64,000 nt of DNA, taken from the NCBI GenBank assembly GCA_944548615.1, contig OX155960.1, positions 32,528,919 to 32,592,918 of the forward strand, in the 5' to 3' direction. This document shows, piece by piece, positions 32,218 through 42,900 of the stretch. The notes under the pieces are model-generated. The model saw only the letters and a program-made list of their open reading frames with translations. It had not been told where the DNA came from and made no database searches. The position numbers and the translations under genes are program-made. Each line of letters begins with the position of its first letter. The stretch's first letter is position 1. The stretch comes from Micropterix aruncella (taxonomy: Eukaryota; Arthropoda; Insecta; Lepidoptera; Micropterigidae).

Positions 32218-34530
32218 ATGTTAATAATCCGGACGCAACTTTTAAAACACAAAATATTTATCTCTTGTAAACACCGACACGTGACATTATGTTAGAAATA
32301 GAACGGCACGAAATTTGTTTTCTAATAAATGGGTAAATATAAAAGAATACACTAATGAATTGTACATGGGACTGTAAGTATTGGTCTGGCCGCCGTGACT
32401 GTTAATAACCGATGCGATGCATGTATGACGACTAGAATACTTATCCGAGTTGTCTCGATACCTCGATGTGAACATAGAGTAGATAAAACACCGTAGTAAT
32501 ATTTAAACCATTTAATTACTGTTATAAGTAAACTTAGAGAAATGACTTACCAGCAGAGACGATATAACAGAAGTGTACGAAGTGAATTAATTAATTACAT
32601 TGAACTTTATTTATACTCGTAAACCGTGTGAACTAATCCAGATAGTGGGGTTAAAATAGGTCAATAAAAGACTGCTAAATATGAAAGACCAGGAATTAAT
32701 GATTCTTTGAATTTTATTAGTTATTACTGTGAACACAAAAATACATTTCATACTGAGAATTATACATCGTCATTTAATAGTCTTTGCATCGTTGCTAAGT
32801 CCCTACAGGTATAACCTTAACTTGTAAATGTAACTTGCGATGCTCATTTTTTTGAAATTGCAAACTTAGTATAGACGTTATAAGAGGAGCCCCTTTCTAT
32901 TTAACCCGCATCCTGTCCTTGAATCCAAAATTAATCGAAACCACGAGGAACCGCCGAAATCTTGAAAACGAGCTGAGAGAGCCGTGGATAATAACAAATG
33001 AGCACGTTTGAGATAAGGTTACGCTATCGATCACCATTGGATAACGTGGCTCTCTGGAAGAAAAATTAGATATATCTTATTCGGTAAGCAGTGTGAATCC
33101 GACACGGGATATCGCGTTGCTTAGCTCGAGTTAAAATCTCGGCTCGGGTCGGCGGGAGAGGCATTTGAAAGTGATAAGTGCCTTATGAGGGGTCGCCGTC
33201 TTTCTCCTCAAATAAAACAAAAGTGAGTGGAGGCTATAATCAGCCGTGCCTTGGCGCTCGACACCGACAAATAAACTTAGGTAGGTGCGTAAGCACACTT
33301 GACTTTGAGCGGCCCCTCTTTATCGGAAGCTTCACATTAATAGGTAGGCGTACCGTATTGTTGCCTTCGAAAGTTTCAATGAAGTCGCTCTTACTGTTTT
33401 AAATGGGCGCTACTGACCATAACCGGAATGATTTGAATAATCATTTAAAAAAAGATGTAAACATTTATTTCCCTAAACATTATATAGCAAACAAACTGTC
33501 CTCCCTGGCTTCGCACGGGAAGAGTTTCAAATGGGTATTGCTGCACAGGCTTCTTGTATTGCTGCACCGATTTTCAACGCCAGTAACTGCTCAACCACCG
33601 ATGATAGCTACATACTATGAAGAACATTATATCTACATTAGACTCCTCAGCTGATAAATAAATAATTTTTAAATTATTATGTTGCTATGAAGAAAAAAAA
33701 ACATTGAAAAAAAGTTGATTTGAATACCTAAAATACTTGTTTCAATGCTTGCTCCTTAAAAAAATTATATTCATGAAATTAAGGTACAGAAATTTTGTAG
33801 TAATCAAAAAATCTGTCAGGATATATATCATATATTTCTTTTTTTTTCGTTGCTACGTGGCTATTCGCTTTTCCTCAATCTTTGCAGGTTTAAAGGATAA
33901 CCCCAGTATCTTCGCTTCCGTTGTTTTTTTAATTAGTGATATTAGTAGTGCGATGAATATTAATTCCTCCTCATGATCTCCTTCCCGCTAGACGTCCACG
34001 GCTACCGGAAAACGAGACCAGTCTGACCAAACTGTTTTTTTTTTCAGAATCGTGTGTGACGTGCAACCGTAATTCCATCTCTAAATTTATTAAGGCATTT
34101 AGGTTGCCTGTGATCAGACTGACGTTCAGTAAATATACCTCATCGATATCCGTTTAGTTGTTCTAGAATTTAGCGCAATTTGGGAGCTTTGTTTTATAAT
34201 AGTTTAGATGTACAAGATTTTTTCATTATATAAGTACATGGTGTAATGACATGTATTTAATATTATGTTTAATCATAACAAAATTTTACAATATGCATAA
34301 GGAACAAAAAGAAAACCAGAAGAAACCAACTTATCGGAATTCAGATATGGAATATTAGATATGTTTTAATTGCATATTTAATTCAAAATAGGATACAACC
34401 CTTTTTCAATTGTTAGAGTAGCTCAAGATTGGCAGAAACTTTTATAGTTTTTTGACCAAAAGTTTGCACATGGTGTTGTACGAATGTATAAAGCTATATT
34501 GGGTGATCTTTTTTATTTCTATCTAATTCG
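32218..34530. other. no gene recognised
   Basis: A long AT-rich stretch. 32930-33420 is somewhat GC-richer, with small frames at 33178-33654, but has no motif, no convincing splice sites and no repeat partner in this window. Confidence 0.35.
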
Positions 34531-34651
34531 CCTAATGCCCCTGTACACGTTGGCCAATGCCTGTGTCACGTGTGAGAAATGTTTGAGAAAAAGCGAGAGA
34601 GGCATAAGGGATGCGGCCAAGCATTGACCAGCGTGTAGAGGGGGCATAAGG
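34531..34651. mobile_element. very short inverted-repeat element, ~121 bp
   Basis: The ends are imperfect inverted repeats over ~31 bp: CCTAATGCCCCTGTACACGT on the left against CCTTATGCCCCCTCTACACG read in reverse from the right, continuing into TTGGCCAATGC against TGGTCAATGCT. The centre is a short purine-rich spacer. The target duplication is unclear. Confidence 0.65.
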
Positions 34652-35780
34652 ATTATATACCACGTAAGCGCAGGTATAACGACTTTCGATCCAGTTATAA
34701 TGCACAGAAATCAGTGCAATATATTTTGTGAATTTATATAAGGTTCTGGATGTACATCATCTATACATAATCAAATGATGACTATGATTGTTAAGAGCGG
34801 AGATCTTCAACTCTCACAAAAAAAAATAACAAAATGACGAGAGCGTTTTTCTCTGTAACGTTTGGCGACAACATTTGCCCAAAACATGTATTATTTTAGG
34901 CCCTAAACATTTACGACCCCTTACAAGAAAGCATCAATAATGTTTTAAGTCTAAACATATGAAAATTAAAGGGAGAGTGCCAAAAATAAACTAAAACTAG
35001 ATATTTTTGTTTTTTAGTTTATTTCGTATCAATATTATACATTATTTCCAAGTAGTATAATCATGTTATTGTTATGTTATGTTAACATAGCCTATTTATA
35101 TATTCAGCTATTAAAATTTATGAAATCTTCAATACTGTCAGGCCAAATTTTAATGTTGGCAACATTTGACTGGGCTGTGGATGTAGCCTAAGGGCTAGAT
35201 GAATCATGGCCCATTTACTGAAATCAAAATCCGACTCCTATACATAGCAAACATTTCGTTGTAAACGAACATATATTGTATAAATAATAACCTCAATAAA
35301 CAGTGACCAGTGGCAATATTCCACATCTTATTTATACCGAATCGATAGAAAAACACCAGACGGCTATGCTCTGTCTGTTGGCCTCGAGAACATTCACCGA
35401 TCGAACATTCACCTCTTAACTAATGCAAGGTTCGTTGAGTATTCCATTAACACCCCGAGATGGATATCTAGTTAGCGCTGGCCACTCCCAGATAACATAC
35501 CAGTCGCATCACTTAAGCCGCAGCATCCCAAACACACCACGTAATGTACCCAACTAACGACAACTCGTTAGCTTCGTCCTGCGCTCTCCGTTCCCAGGAT
35601 TCTATTGAAACCGAACGAGAGAAAGAAGCGTAGGTGTATGTTAGGCGGGCCCGTACTTTAGGGGCTAAGGGGGCTATGGCCCCGGGCTTCCACATTAAAG
35701 AGACCTCCACATGAAAGCCACTTAAGAGCAACATTGAGATAAAGCACAAATATCAAATTTGAGTCAAATATGACCTCATC
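34652..35780. other. no gene recognised
   Basis: AT-rich. GGGGCTAAGGGGGCTATGGC near 35660 looks like part of a hAT-type element end but has no partner. Confidence 0.3.
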
Positions 35781-36068
35781 GGCCCGGTGGCATAGTGGTT
35801 AGGTCGCCTGATCTTACATTATAAGGTCCCGGGTTCGATTCCCGGCTGGGTCACCATTTTCCGTTGGGATCAAATTAACGGAATTGCATTTTCAATTCTG
35901 TCGATCGAATGCAATAACAAGACACACACTTACATACATGTTACACGCACACATACATATAACACGTCATAGTAGGGTTGGTTGTAAGAGATTGTCATAT
36001 GACAATAAACCCGCCCATTGTGACATTTCACAATAAAGAGTATAAACAAACAAACAAACAACAAACAA
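35781..36068 (+). mobile_element. SINE family S1, copy 3 (full length, tRNA-derived)
   Basis: The head (35781-35853) looks like a tRNA gene: A box TGGCATAGTGG at 35788-35798 and B box GGTTCGATTCC at 35832-35842, the internal RNA polymerase III promoter. The body follows (CACCATTTTCCGTTGG, TCTGTCGATCGAATGCAATA, AATAAACCCGCCCATTGTG), then a CAAA-repeat tail. The two other copies in the window share body and tail. It is non-coding and would need a LINE's enzyme to move; the CAAACAAACAAA tail may hint at the partner. Confidence 0.9.
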
Positions 36069-36114
36069 TGTACCTATAATATACAAAGCAATGGAGAGTG
36101 GCCATAATACTCGG

Positions 36115-36770
36115 TTAGGAGGCATTTTCCTTGACATCTTCGATGCATTTGATTCAGTTCTAATGCTGAAATTATAATAAGAGGATATATGGGGGGGGGG
36201 GGGGGAACTGGATAAATTTCTACTTGAAAGAAATCAAACTACTTTGTCGACTCCAACTGATCCTACTCGGGCGGCGTATCGGCACAGTATAAATACTGTG
36301 GTATCGGTATACCGCAGGGTTCAGCCAAAGGACAACTCCTCTTTCTCGTTTTTATGACCGATCTAACACAAATTCAAATTTCTTTTTTAAATCTTTAAAA
36401 GGTACATTTATTTTAATTGCTTAGCCATTTTAACTAGGCCGCGCCTGTACTTAATGTATTATGGGCGCTAATGGGGACTGTTGCAGTTGGTCACTAAGTC
36501 CATACGTTCAGGGTCGGTCAAACTCACGGGTCAACACTTATCTGGCGGCCTCCACGTATGAAGTGCGAGCCCGGGTAGGACTCTGGCCTGCGGGCCAGTT
36601 TCCCCAGGAGTCGAATCTTCTGGTGCTCTTGGACGGTTTGCGCACCGTGCAGCGTCAGCCAATCGATTGTGCATTCTGACTGACAGTCGGGGGAGTCTGG
36701 ATATTTATATATGCTGATGACACGAGCATAATTGTCAAAGCTTCTTTACATCGTGCCTTAGAAACGTCTA
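36115..36770 (+). pseudogene. LINE reverse transcriptase split by a repeat insertion
   Basis: First part (36115-36464): LGGIFLDIFDAFDSV is motif A, and GIPQGSAKGQLLFLVFMTDL is motif B. Second part (from 36701): IFIYADDTSIIVKASLHRAL is motif C, with YADD at 36710-36721. Between them sits a reverse-oriented copy of repeat family A (36465-36698). If that repeat is removed, the order and approximate spacing of a non-LTR reverse transcriptase return. The first part also has a frameshift and stops, and a 15-G run at 36191-36205. Jockey- or CR1-like; clade not settled. Confidence 0.75.
36465..36698 (-). repeat. repeat family A, copy 2 (partial, inside a LINE)
   Basis: GCTAATGGGG, GTTGCAGTTGGTCACTAAG, GGGTCGGTCAAACTCACGGG, GGCGGCCTCCACGTATGAAG and CAATCGATTGTGCATT match 45932-46155 closely on the same strand, and the reverse of 52300-52532. 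It is one end (~230 bp) of the family. The small frame 36461-36679 is incidental. Confidence 0.75.
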
Positions 36771-36998
36771 GGACGCACCTGTTGCACGTTCGATTAAAGA
36801 AAGCTGGGGATTTGTCCTATAGCTGTGTTGGACGTCAATTATGTGTAATATAGGGTGCGAGTTTCCTAGCTTTCGTGATTGACTCTGGAATGCGATGAGA
36901 TGTATATATTGACAGACTGTGCGATAAGCTATGTCGTGCAAGTTTTGCCTTGCGCATACATTGTCAAAAGAAACACTAATGGTATTTTGCATATCGAT
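36771..36998. other. no gene recognised
   Basis: Possibly the decayed continuation of the split LINE. It ends with ATCGAT (36993-36998), the left copy of the target duplication of the next element. Confidence 0.35.
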
Positions 36999-39780
36999 GG
37001 CATAGAACGCAGATGTGGTAAGTACACTTTTTGTCAAAATTGAGTTAAGTATACAGATTTGGTCGTTGTAACTTAAATTTTGTTGCGTACAAATGTGGTA
37101 AGCGTATGTTGTCCCAGTTATGATTTACTAATGTATCAAATGTGGTAAATTGATTAAAAATGAAAATTATGTAGGAATCAATTGTTGCATGTGCCCTTAC
37201 CCCATTCGACGTGAACAAATTAAATGTACAAATGTGGTATGTGGCACTTTGTATATTTTGCCACCTTAACTGACAACCCAGACGTTCTGTCAACATGTCA
37301 CTTTGGTGAATCGGTTAGTTGGTTTCCGTGTAATTTTATTGTAAATTCAAGTGCCTTTTAGTAAAAAGAAGGGAAATATGGTTAGCCGAGGACGTTTTTT
37401 AGTTGAACTTGCATGTGAGGAATCAGGGACTGGTAACTATCTAAATAAATTACTAAAAATAATTTAAGTAAAAATTATATTTGAAGAATATCGGGCTTTA
37501 AGTGATACCACCAAACAAAAGCAATATTTATCATCACTAATTACCGCTGGTGATGTTGTTCGATGGAGACAAAATGCTTAAATCCCTAAGAAACTATCGA
37601 AACAATATCATTTCAGGGCACCAGGAGGAGCATTGATAAGAGTTTCTACAAAGTTTTTATGCAATACATTATCGATTAGTCACAGGATATTAGATACTTT
37701 GATAGTGTACTGCCACATATTCGAGTAACGACAAAAGAGCAGGCAAGAAACCAGCCACTGCTACATCAGTGAGCAATATTGCAGCTGTTAAATCTCACAT
37801 TAACTCATTCCCACGGATGGAATCCCATTGCTGCAGGTGTGACAGCAAGAAATTATATTTGGTCTCTGATTTAAATATAAGCATTATGTATCGTTTGTAC
37901 AAAGAACAAAGTCAAGTAATGCTACCAGTGTCCTATTATGTTTATAAGGATATTTTTCATTCATATGATCCAGCAAAACTTGCGGGACCAACGGCTGACT
38001 CCCCCAATTTCCAGGTTATAATTTTTTATATGTCAAATTTCAATGCCATCATTTTACACTATTTTTTTTTTTATGATCCGTATAGTGGTTTACAAGTTAC
38101 AGTCGTTTGTATCAAGGTCGTCGACTCGCGCCGATTTTACGCGCGAAAATGTCGCGCGCAAAAGTGATAGCTGATTTTTTACTTCGCGAGAGGAGGGGAC
38201 TTAAGCTTTTATCAGCCAAAGAAAGGATTAGTGTACAAAATGTAATCCATATAATGCCTCATCAAATAAAGATGATTTGAAAGATTAATGGGCAGCGCAT
38301 AAAGCCAGAGAAAATGCATCAATGAAAATGAAACAATGTGAAAAAAATTAAGGCACAAGAGAATCATGGTAAAACATTCAGATTGGTTTTGTTTAATTTG
38401 CAAAGTATATTGACTCTCCCATTTGCAGATGATTCTGCTATTTATTACAAGAGAAAATTTAATGCGTATAATTTCACAATATATGAAAACCATTCGAGAT
38501 GGTTACTGCTACTTATGGGATGAATGTAATGCTCAGAAAGGCAGCAATGAAATAGGTACCTCTTTTTTAAATATTTCGAGTCATTGCCTTACACCGTGAC
38601 TCATGTTTCTTCTTTCTCTGACATATAAGGAGGCCAAAACAGAAATGAACATGTCTGTGCTGTAATGTTATATATGCTGTGAATTATTTTAGCCACCTGT
38701 AGACAATAGATCTCAAGTACATGGAATCTGGGCATTCCTATTGGAGGCAGATGCCATGCATGCCACAATAGAAAGGGCTAGAAAACATTTTAAAAAATAA
38801 ACCACACTGGCCTTCCTAATTTCTGCTGCTAGAATAAATCCAAACCCATATATTGTAAATGTTTTGACTAACAGTGACTTTTAGGATTTTAATTTATTGA
38901 CCAATCAAGTAGTAGGTACACAATACTACATAAAATAATGACAAAAACACTGTGAATTGGCTGAAAATTAAATGGCTGCGATTTACCAAAACTAAGCCCA
39001 ATATTATTATGTACAAATATGACCTCGATGAAGAAAACTTCATGAAAATTAATATTAACCAAAAAAGAAGTGCTAAGGTAAAAAGAAAAAATTGTGTTTC
39101 CTTCTCTGCTAAATGATTGTGATTTGTAATCATAGTTTAAACTTACAGGCAGCGGATTGGCAGCAAGAAATAAGGCATACAATTAAACCTTGACTATCAC
39201 AGAAGCCAAGAAGAAGGACTTATTGTCTCTACTTGATGGTTAAGTAATCCCACGGAATTATGAATATTTTTATCATTCTCTGCCTTCAAGTTCCCGCATG
39301 TTTAGATGAGTGGTTTCTAAAGATGAGGAATAAAATTTGAGTTGTTTTTGTTAATTAGGTAAACCCACTTAGTTTAAAAATCCCACAGATTAATCTTGCA
39401 TAGCACTATCCATGCTTGTTTAATAACTTCTATGTACCTAAACTTAATTAAATATTTTTCAATTTTTAAAAGGTATTTTTTTCATGTTCTTCTTTTAAAA
39501 AAAACTGATATCAAAAGCAGTCAGTTGTGGTATGTACAATAGAGCAGTAGACAGAAGTGGTAAGTGCATACCTATAGGTAATTAATTCAAATTTAAGCAT
39601 CCATATTTTACTTTTATCATTCTAATTACCTATATTGTATTAGCCAATGAACTAGTTTACAGTATATAGAAATATAGGAGCTATAATAATAAAAGCTTAA
39701 AAGTACCAGATATCCAAACTTTAAAATTGCTGTCCTGTAAAATGTATTCCATTGCACATACCACATCTGCATTCTATGCC
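36999..39780 (+). mobile_element. 2.78-kb DNA transposon of unrecognised superfamily
   Basis: The left end GGCATAGAACGCAGATGTGG and the right end in reverse GGCATAGAATGCAGATGTGG agree at 24 of the first 27 bases. ATCGAT flanks both sides (36993-36998 and 39781-39786), a 6-bp target duplication, though this hexamer is also a palindrome. Near the left end AAATGTGGTA or a close variant recurs at 37010, 37052, 37091, 37138 and 37230. Near the right end AGTTGTGGTATGT (39523) and AGAAGTGGTAAGT (39552) occur. These look like subterminal protein-binding sites. One decayed gene fills the middle. A 6-bp duplication and this gene do not match mariner, hAT, piggyBac, PIF or P as I know them. Confidence 0.75.
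37378..39308 (+). pseudogene. decayed gene of an uncharacterised, transposase-like family
   Basis: Start ATG at 37378 (MVSRGRFLVELACEES). Blocks follow in order, in changing frames: ALIRVSTKFLCNTLSIS (about 37635), HINSFPRMESHCCRCDSKKL and LNISIMYRLYKEQ (37800-37915), VYKDIF, FYQPKK (about 38205), an LQSIL...YYKRKF.AYNFTIYE block (38395-38490), LLWDE-like and GSNEIG (38510-38555), EADAMHATIERARKHF (about 38745), YDLDEENFMKININ (about 39020), and ITEAKKKDLLSLLDG with FYHSLPSS (39190-39295). I remember this order from many arthropod and cnidarian proteins left unnamed in databases. Position inside inverted repeats argues that it is the transposase. 37964-38200 may be an insertion. Not functional. 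Confidence 0.6.
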
Positions 39781-39786
39781 ATCGAT

Positions 39787-40329
39787 ATGTACATTTCATT
39801 ATTTTCTACGGGCCCGAACTATAGGCACGAGCTGCCGACCGCCAGCGGATATTTACTTTCGACAGGATGGCGATCCGATGTTGAGCGTTTATTTTCTGTG
39901 GTAATATACCTAGAATGTTTTTTAAAAGGCTTTGTATTCTAATCCTTCCGTGCATGCAAAAGTTGTGCTGGAATTCATAACTTTTTGCATACCAAAATGG
40001 ATACTTTTGCTGTTATTAATTCATTTTACTCATACCCAACCAGGTAAGGCGGGCGAGCCTTACGGTCGGTTATGTAAAAGTTCATCCTTGAAGACAATCT
40101 ACCTGAAGACAGTTACTCTGAAGAAATTAACCTTTCTGATCCTAAACAGCTACTTCCAGTGTCAGATCACCTCGTCGCTGCAACAGGACACGAGGGACAA
40201 TCCTTATTAACCATTTTTGATATCTCGCTAAAACTAAGCACTGAATTACTGTAAACTTGAAAGTTCAATATAACATATTTTTTGACAAAATTATCATATT
40301 TGTTTCTGAAAAATCCTGTCTGCTACCGA
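39787..40329. other. no gene; short acidic frame
   Basis: A frame of ~57 codons at about 40082-40253 reads acidic (LEDNLPEDSYSEEINLSD) without a start codon. Its origin is unknown, possibly a transposase N-terminus. The rest is AT-rich. Confidence 0.25.
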
Positions 40330-40765
40330 TAATCGTCACGTCGCTGATAATGTATTGCTAATTCTTCTACAAATTTGCAATTTCTCAATATCATCTTTTA
40401 ATTTAACATTCGAGGTATTACGCCAATGTGGTCATTTATAAGATTAAGTCATTTTGCAAATAAAATACATCATTGTAAAATATCTTAATGAGGCAAAAAA
40501 GCCTTAACTATAATTATGATATTAACCAATTTCTTTATGTTCATGCTTGGTATTTAAAAAAAAAACAATGGGATCTAAAGAAAAAAATATTATTATAAAT
40601 ACTATTAAGCAAGACCATGTTGTGACCATCAAGATTAACAGCATGTTTAGCTGTTAATCTTGATAGTCATGTCATATTTTATTTACAGTGCCTTGTATAT
40701 TTACTTTTACAGTTTGTATGTATATTTTTATATTATCTACTACTTTGTCTTTTCAAATTAAATTT
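40330..40765 (-). repeat. reverse relative of the 17.8-18.2 kb repeat, with hairpin
   Basis: It matches the reverse complement of about 17770-18240 in several blocks. A hairpin lies at 40624-40668: GACCATCAAGATTAACAGC and GCTGTTAATCTTGATAGTC pair at 18 of 19 positions. No coding part. Confidence 0.55.
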
Positions 40766-42282
40766 CCCGGTTTTTTATGCGAGATAGGTGCTTAAACCAA
40801 AAGCATCCCCAACGAGCTTCTTACCACCTTTTGGTCGGACAGTTGTTAATGGAGTCTCGTTTCAAATTATGGTATGCGTGATTGGAGTTCTCTGCAACTG
40901 ATAAGTTTTCTGGAATCGCGATATGCATTGTTGAACAAATATTAGACTTTTTCTGCTGCCTTAGGAATTCTCTGCTCCAAAAATTCATCTGAATATGTGA
41001 TCCTGGATCCTGGGACCCCACCGTTGAATCAGCCTCGTACGATGTTGTTTGACTGGTAATTCTGCTACTGTTGGTCGATACTCCGACGGTTTTATGTCCC
41101 GATGATGGTTGATGTTCCGACGTTTTCCCTGCCTAAACTAACACGTGGATATGCTGCATTGCAACATCTTTTTTAAAACTGTAATTTGACAGTCGCCGAA
41201 AATATAATTTTGAAATATGCACCAATCTGTAGATCAACTTAAATACTACTTTTTAGTCATACCTATTTTCCATACATCTCTAAGAGAAAGAAAAAAGCAA
41301 TAGCAGTTTTATTATAGTTGATTCATATTTGTCCCTATGTACTACCTACTTTTGCATATAAATCGAAAACCATTTAACACAAATAATTGATGCGGGTGCC
41401 GATCGATTCCTCATTATCGATTTCTATCACTTAAAATATCGATCTATCGCTTTTACTATCGCTTTACAATTTTGGATTTGGCACTTGCTATTTCTTTCAC
41501 TATGACTAAAATTCTCAGTTGGTGTCTTTTTTTCTTTTTGTGTAAAGATTCTCTTTTTCTCCGTGATTTGTCATTAGAGTGGATTTGTGAACGTTTGATC
41601 AAGCATAGTCGAACTCACCTAGGACTGAATTCATTCACCAGGCATTTTGGATTTTTCTCATTTCAACGAAAAGTATGAATTTTTAATAGAATTTAAAATT
41701 TCAAACAAATAACAGCAAACTAATGAAGTACTCTTTTATGATTTGTAACTTAGTTTTTGTTCCGATACAAGCTTTTGAATTCAAAGATGAAAAAAAAGTT
41801 GTTCAATTAATGGAATGGAAGGAATGTGAGTAATGCCACTTACAGCATTTGGAAATCTCCATTTCTCAAATTACAGCATTTGGAAAATCCATGTACTAAA
41901 CATTTTGTGCTTCTTCGCTCTTATCTGCTCTATATATTATTATATATACAGGTATTACGGATAATAGGCGAAATTCGCGTTAAGGTAGTTATTTCGCACA
42001 TAATCCATAATAGCTTGATAATAGCCGTAACATGTTATAAATATGCCTTTTTGACAAGTAATTAGCCAATCTAACCGAGTCAGAATATCAGTGCAAATAT
42101 AATTCGGATTCTAAATTAAATTTAGCATCAGTATAAATTCTGGTTACGATAATTATTGCTAGCATTGGAATTTATTAAAATAGTGCCTACATGAAATATA
42201 AATAGATAACTGTTCATAACATGTCTATAGGTCTAGCAAAAATGTTACGTAATAATTATATTATTTTATGGCATTATAAACA
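40766..42282. other. no gene recognised
   Basis: AT-rich. ATCGAT occurs several times around 41400-41445. The frame 41472-41678 is hydrophobic at its start but has no domain or context. Confidence 0.35.
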
Positions 42283-42350
42283 GGATAACACGAATTTACC
42301 GCGTAAAGTTCGGGTGTTTACAAATTTGTTTTATCCTATTTATAATGTGA
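42283..42350. repeat. small foldback made of 'ACGTCGG' family ends
   Basis: CATTATAAACAGGATAACAC at the left and, in reverse, CATTATAAATAGGATAAAAC at the right enclose CGAATTTACCGCGT. The same ending is seen at about 30370 in the 30.4-kb copy. Confidence 0.55.
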
Positions 42351-42504
42351 AACAACCACGATAGTCCTTATTTTCATATTTTATCGTATCGTAAGAAGCA
42401 GTCTAGTGAAGTCCTATTCAATAACATCAGTGGCTGGAAATAGTAGAATCGTAGAGTACTTTGAATTCATGTCTCGAATAATATCTAGTCTGTTATCCTG
42501 AAAG

Positions 42505-42900
42505 ATAACGCCAACCCTATACAGCAGCTAAAAAAGCAGATGAAAATGCACAGGGTGTTATTGAACGCAAAATACTTCGCGGTATCATCGGTGTCGTACA
42601 AGAGGGTGTGGAGAGTATACACTAACAAAGAACTGTATAATAGATGTCTATGTTGTGAGATTCCTAGGTGTAATCGGAAGGCTTAGGTGGTTAGGGCGCG
42701 TGGAAAGGATGGATGAGCTGTTAAAAAGCATTATTTGTGAAAACCTGAAGGCATCGTAAAGTTGGCCGACAACAGTGATAATTTTATTCTATGGTTAGAC
42801 CTAAATGTACTTGTAGTAAATGTCTGGTAAACTAAAACCCTAGGTATGATGGAATGAAGGTAGATTCTTGACGAAGCCAAGACTCACAATGAGGTGTAGC
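42505..42900 (+). pseudogene. RTE-like reverse transcriptase C-terminus with ATG-repeat tail
   Basis: VIERKILRGIIGVVQEGV, then after a frameshift WRVYTNKELYN, then GRLRWLGRVERMD, and at the end DEAKTHNEV. These are the closing blocks (ERKILR..YG, N.ELY, RLRWLGHV.RM, DEAKTHNG) of RTE-type elements common in insects. The tail ATGATGATGATGAGG follows directly. Stops and shifts are abundant. It is a separate lineage from the 29.4- and 60.4-kb fragments, whose wording differs. Confidence 0.7.

Noticed and set aside
35781..35853. A functional tRNA gene
   Set aside because: It has A and B boxes, but is fused to a repeat body and CAAA tail present in other copies, so it is a SINE head.
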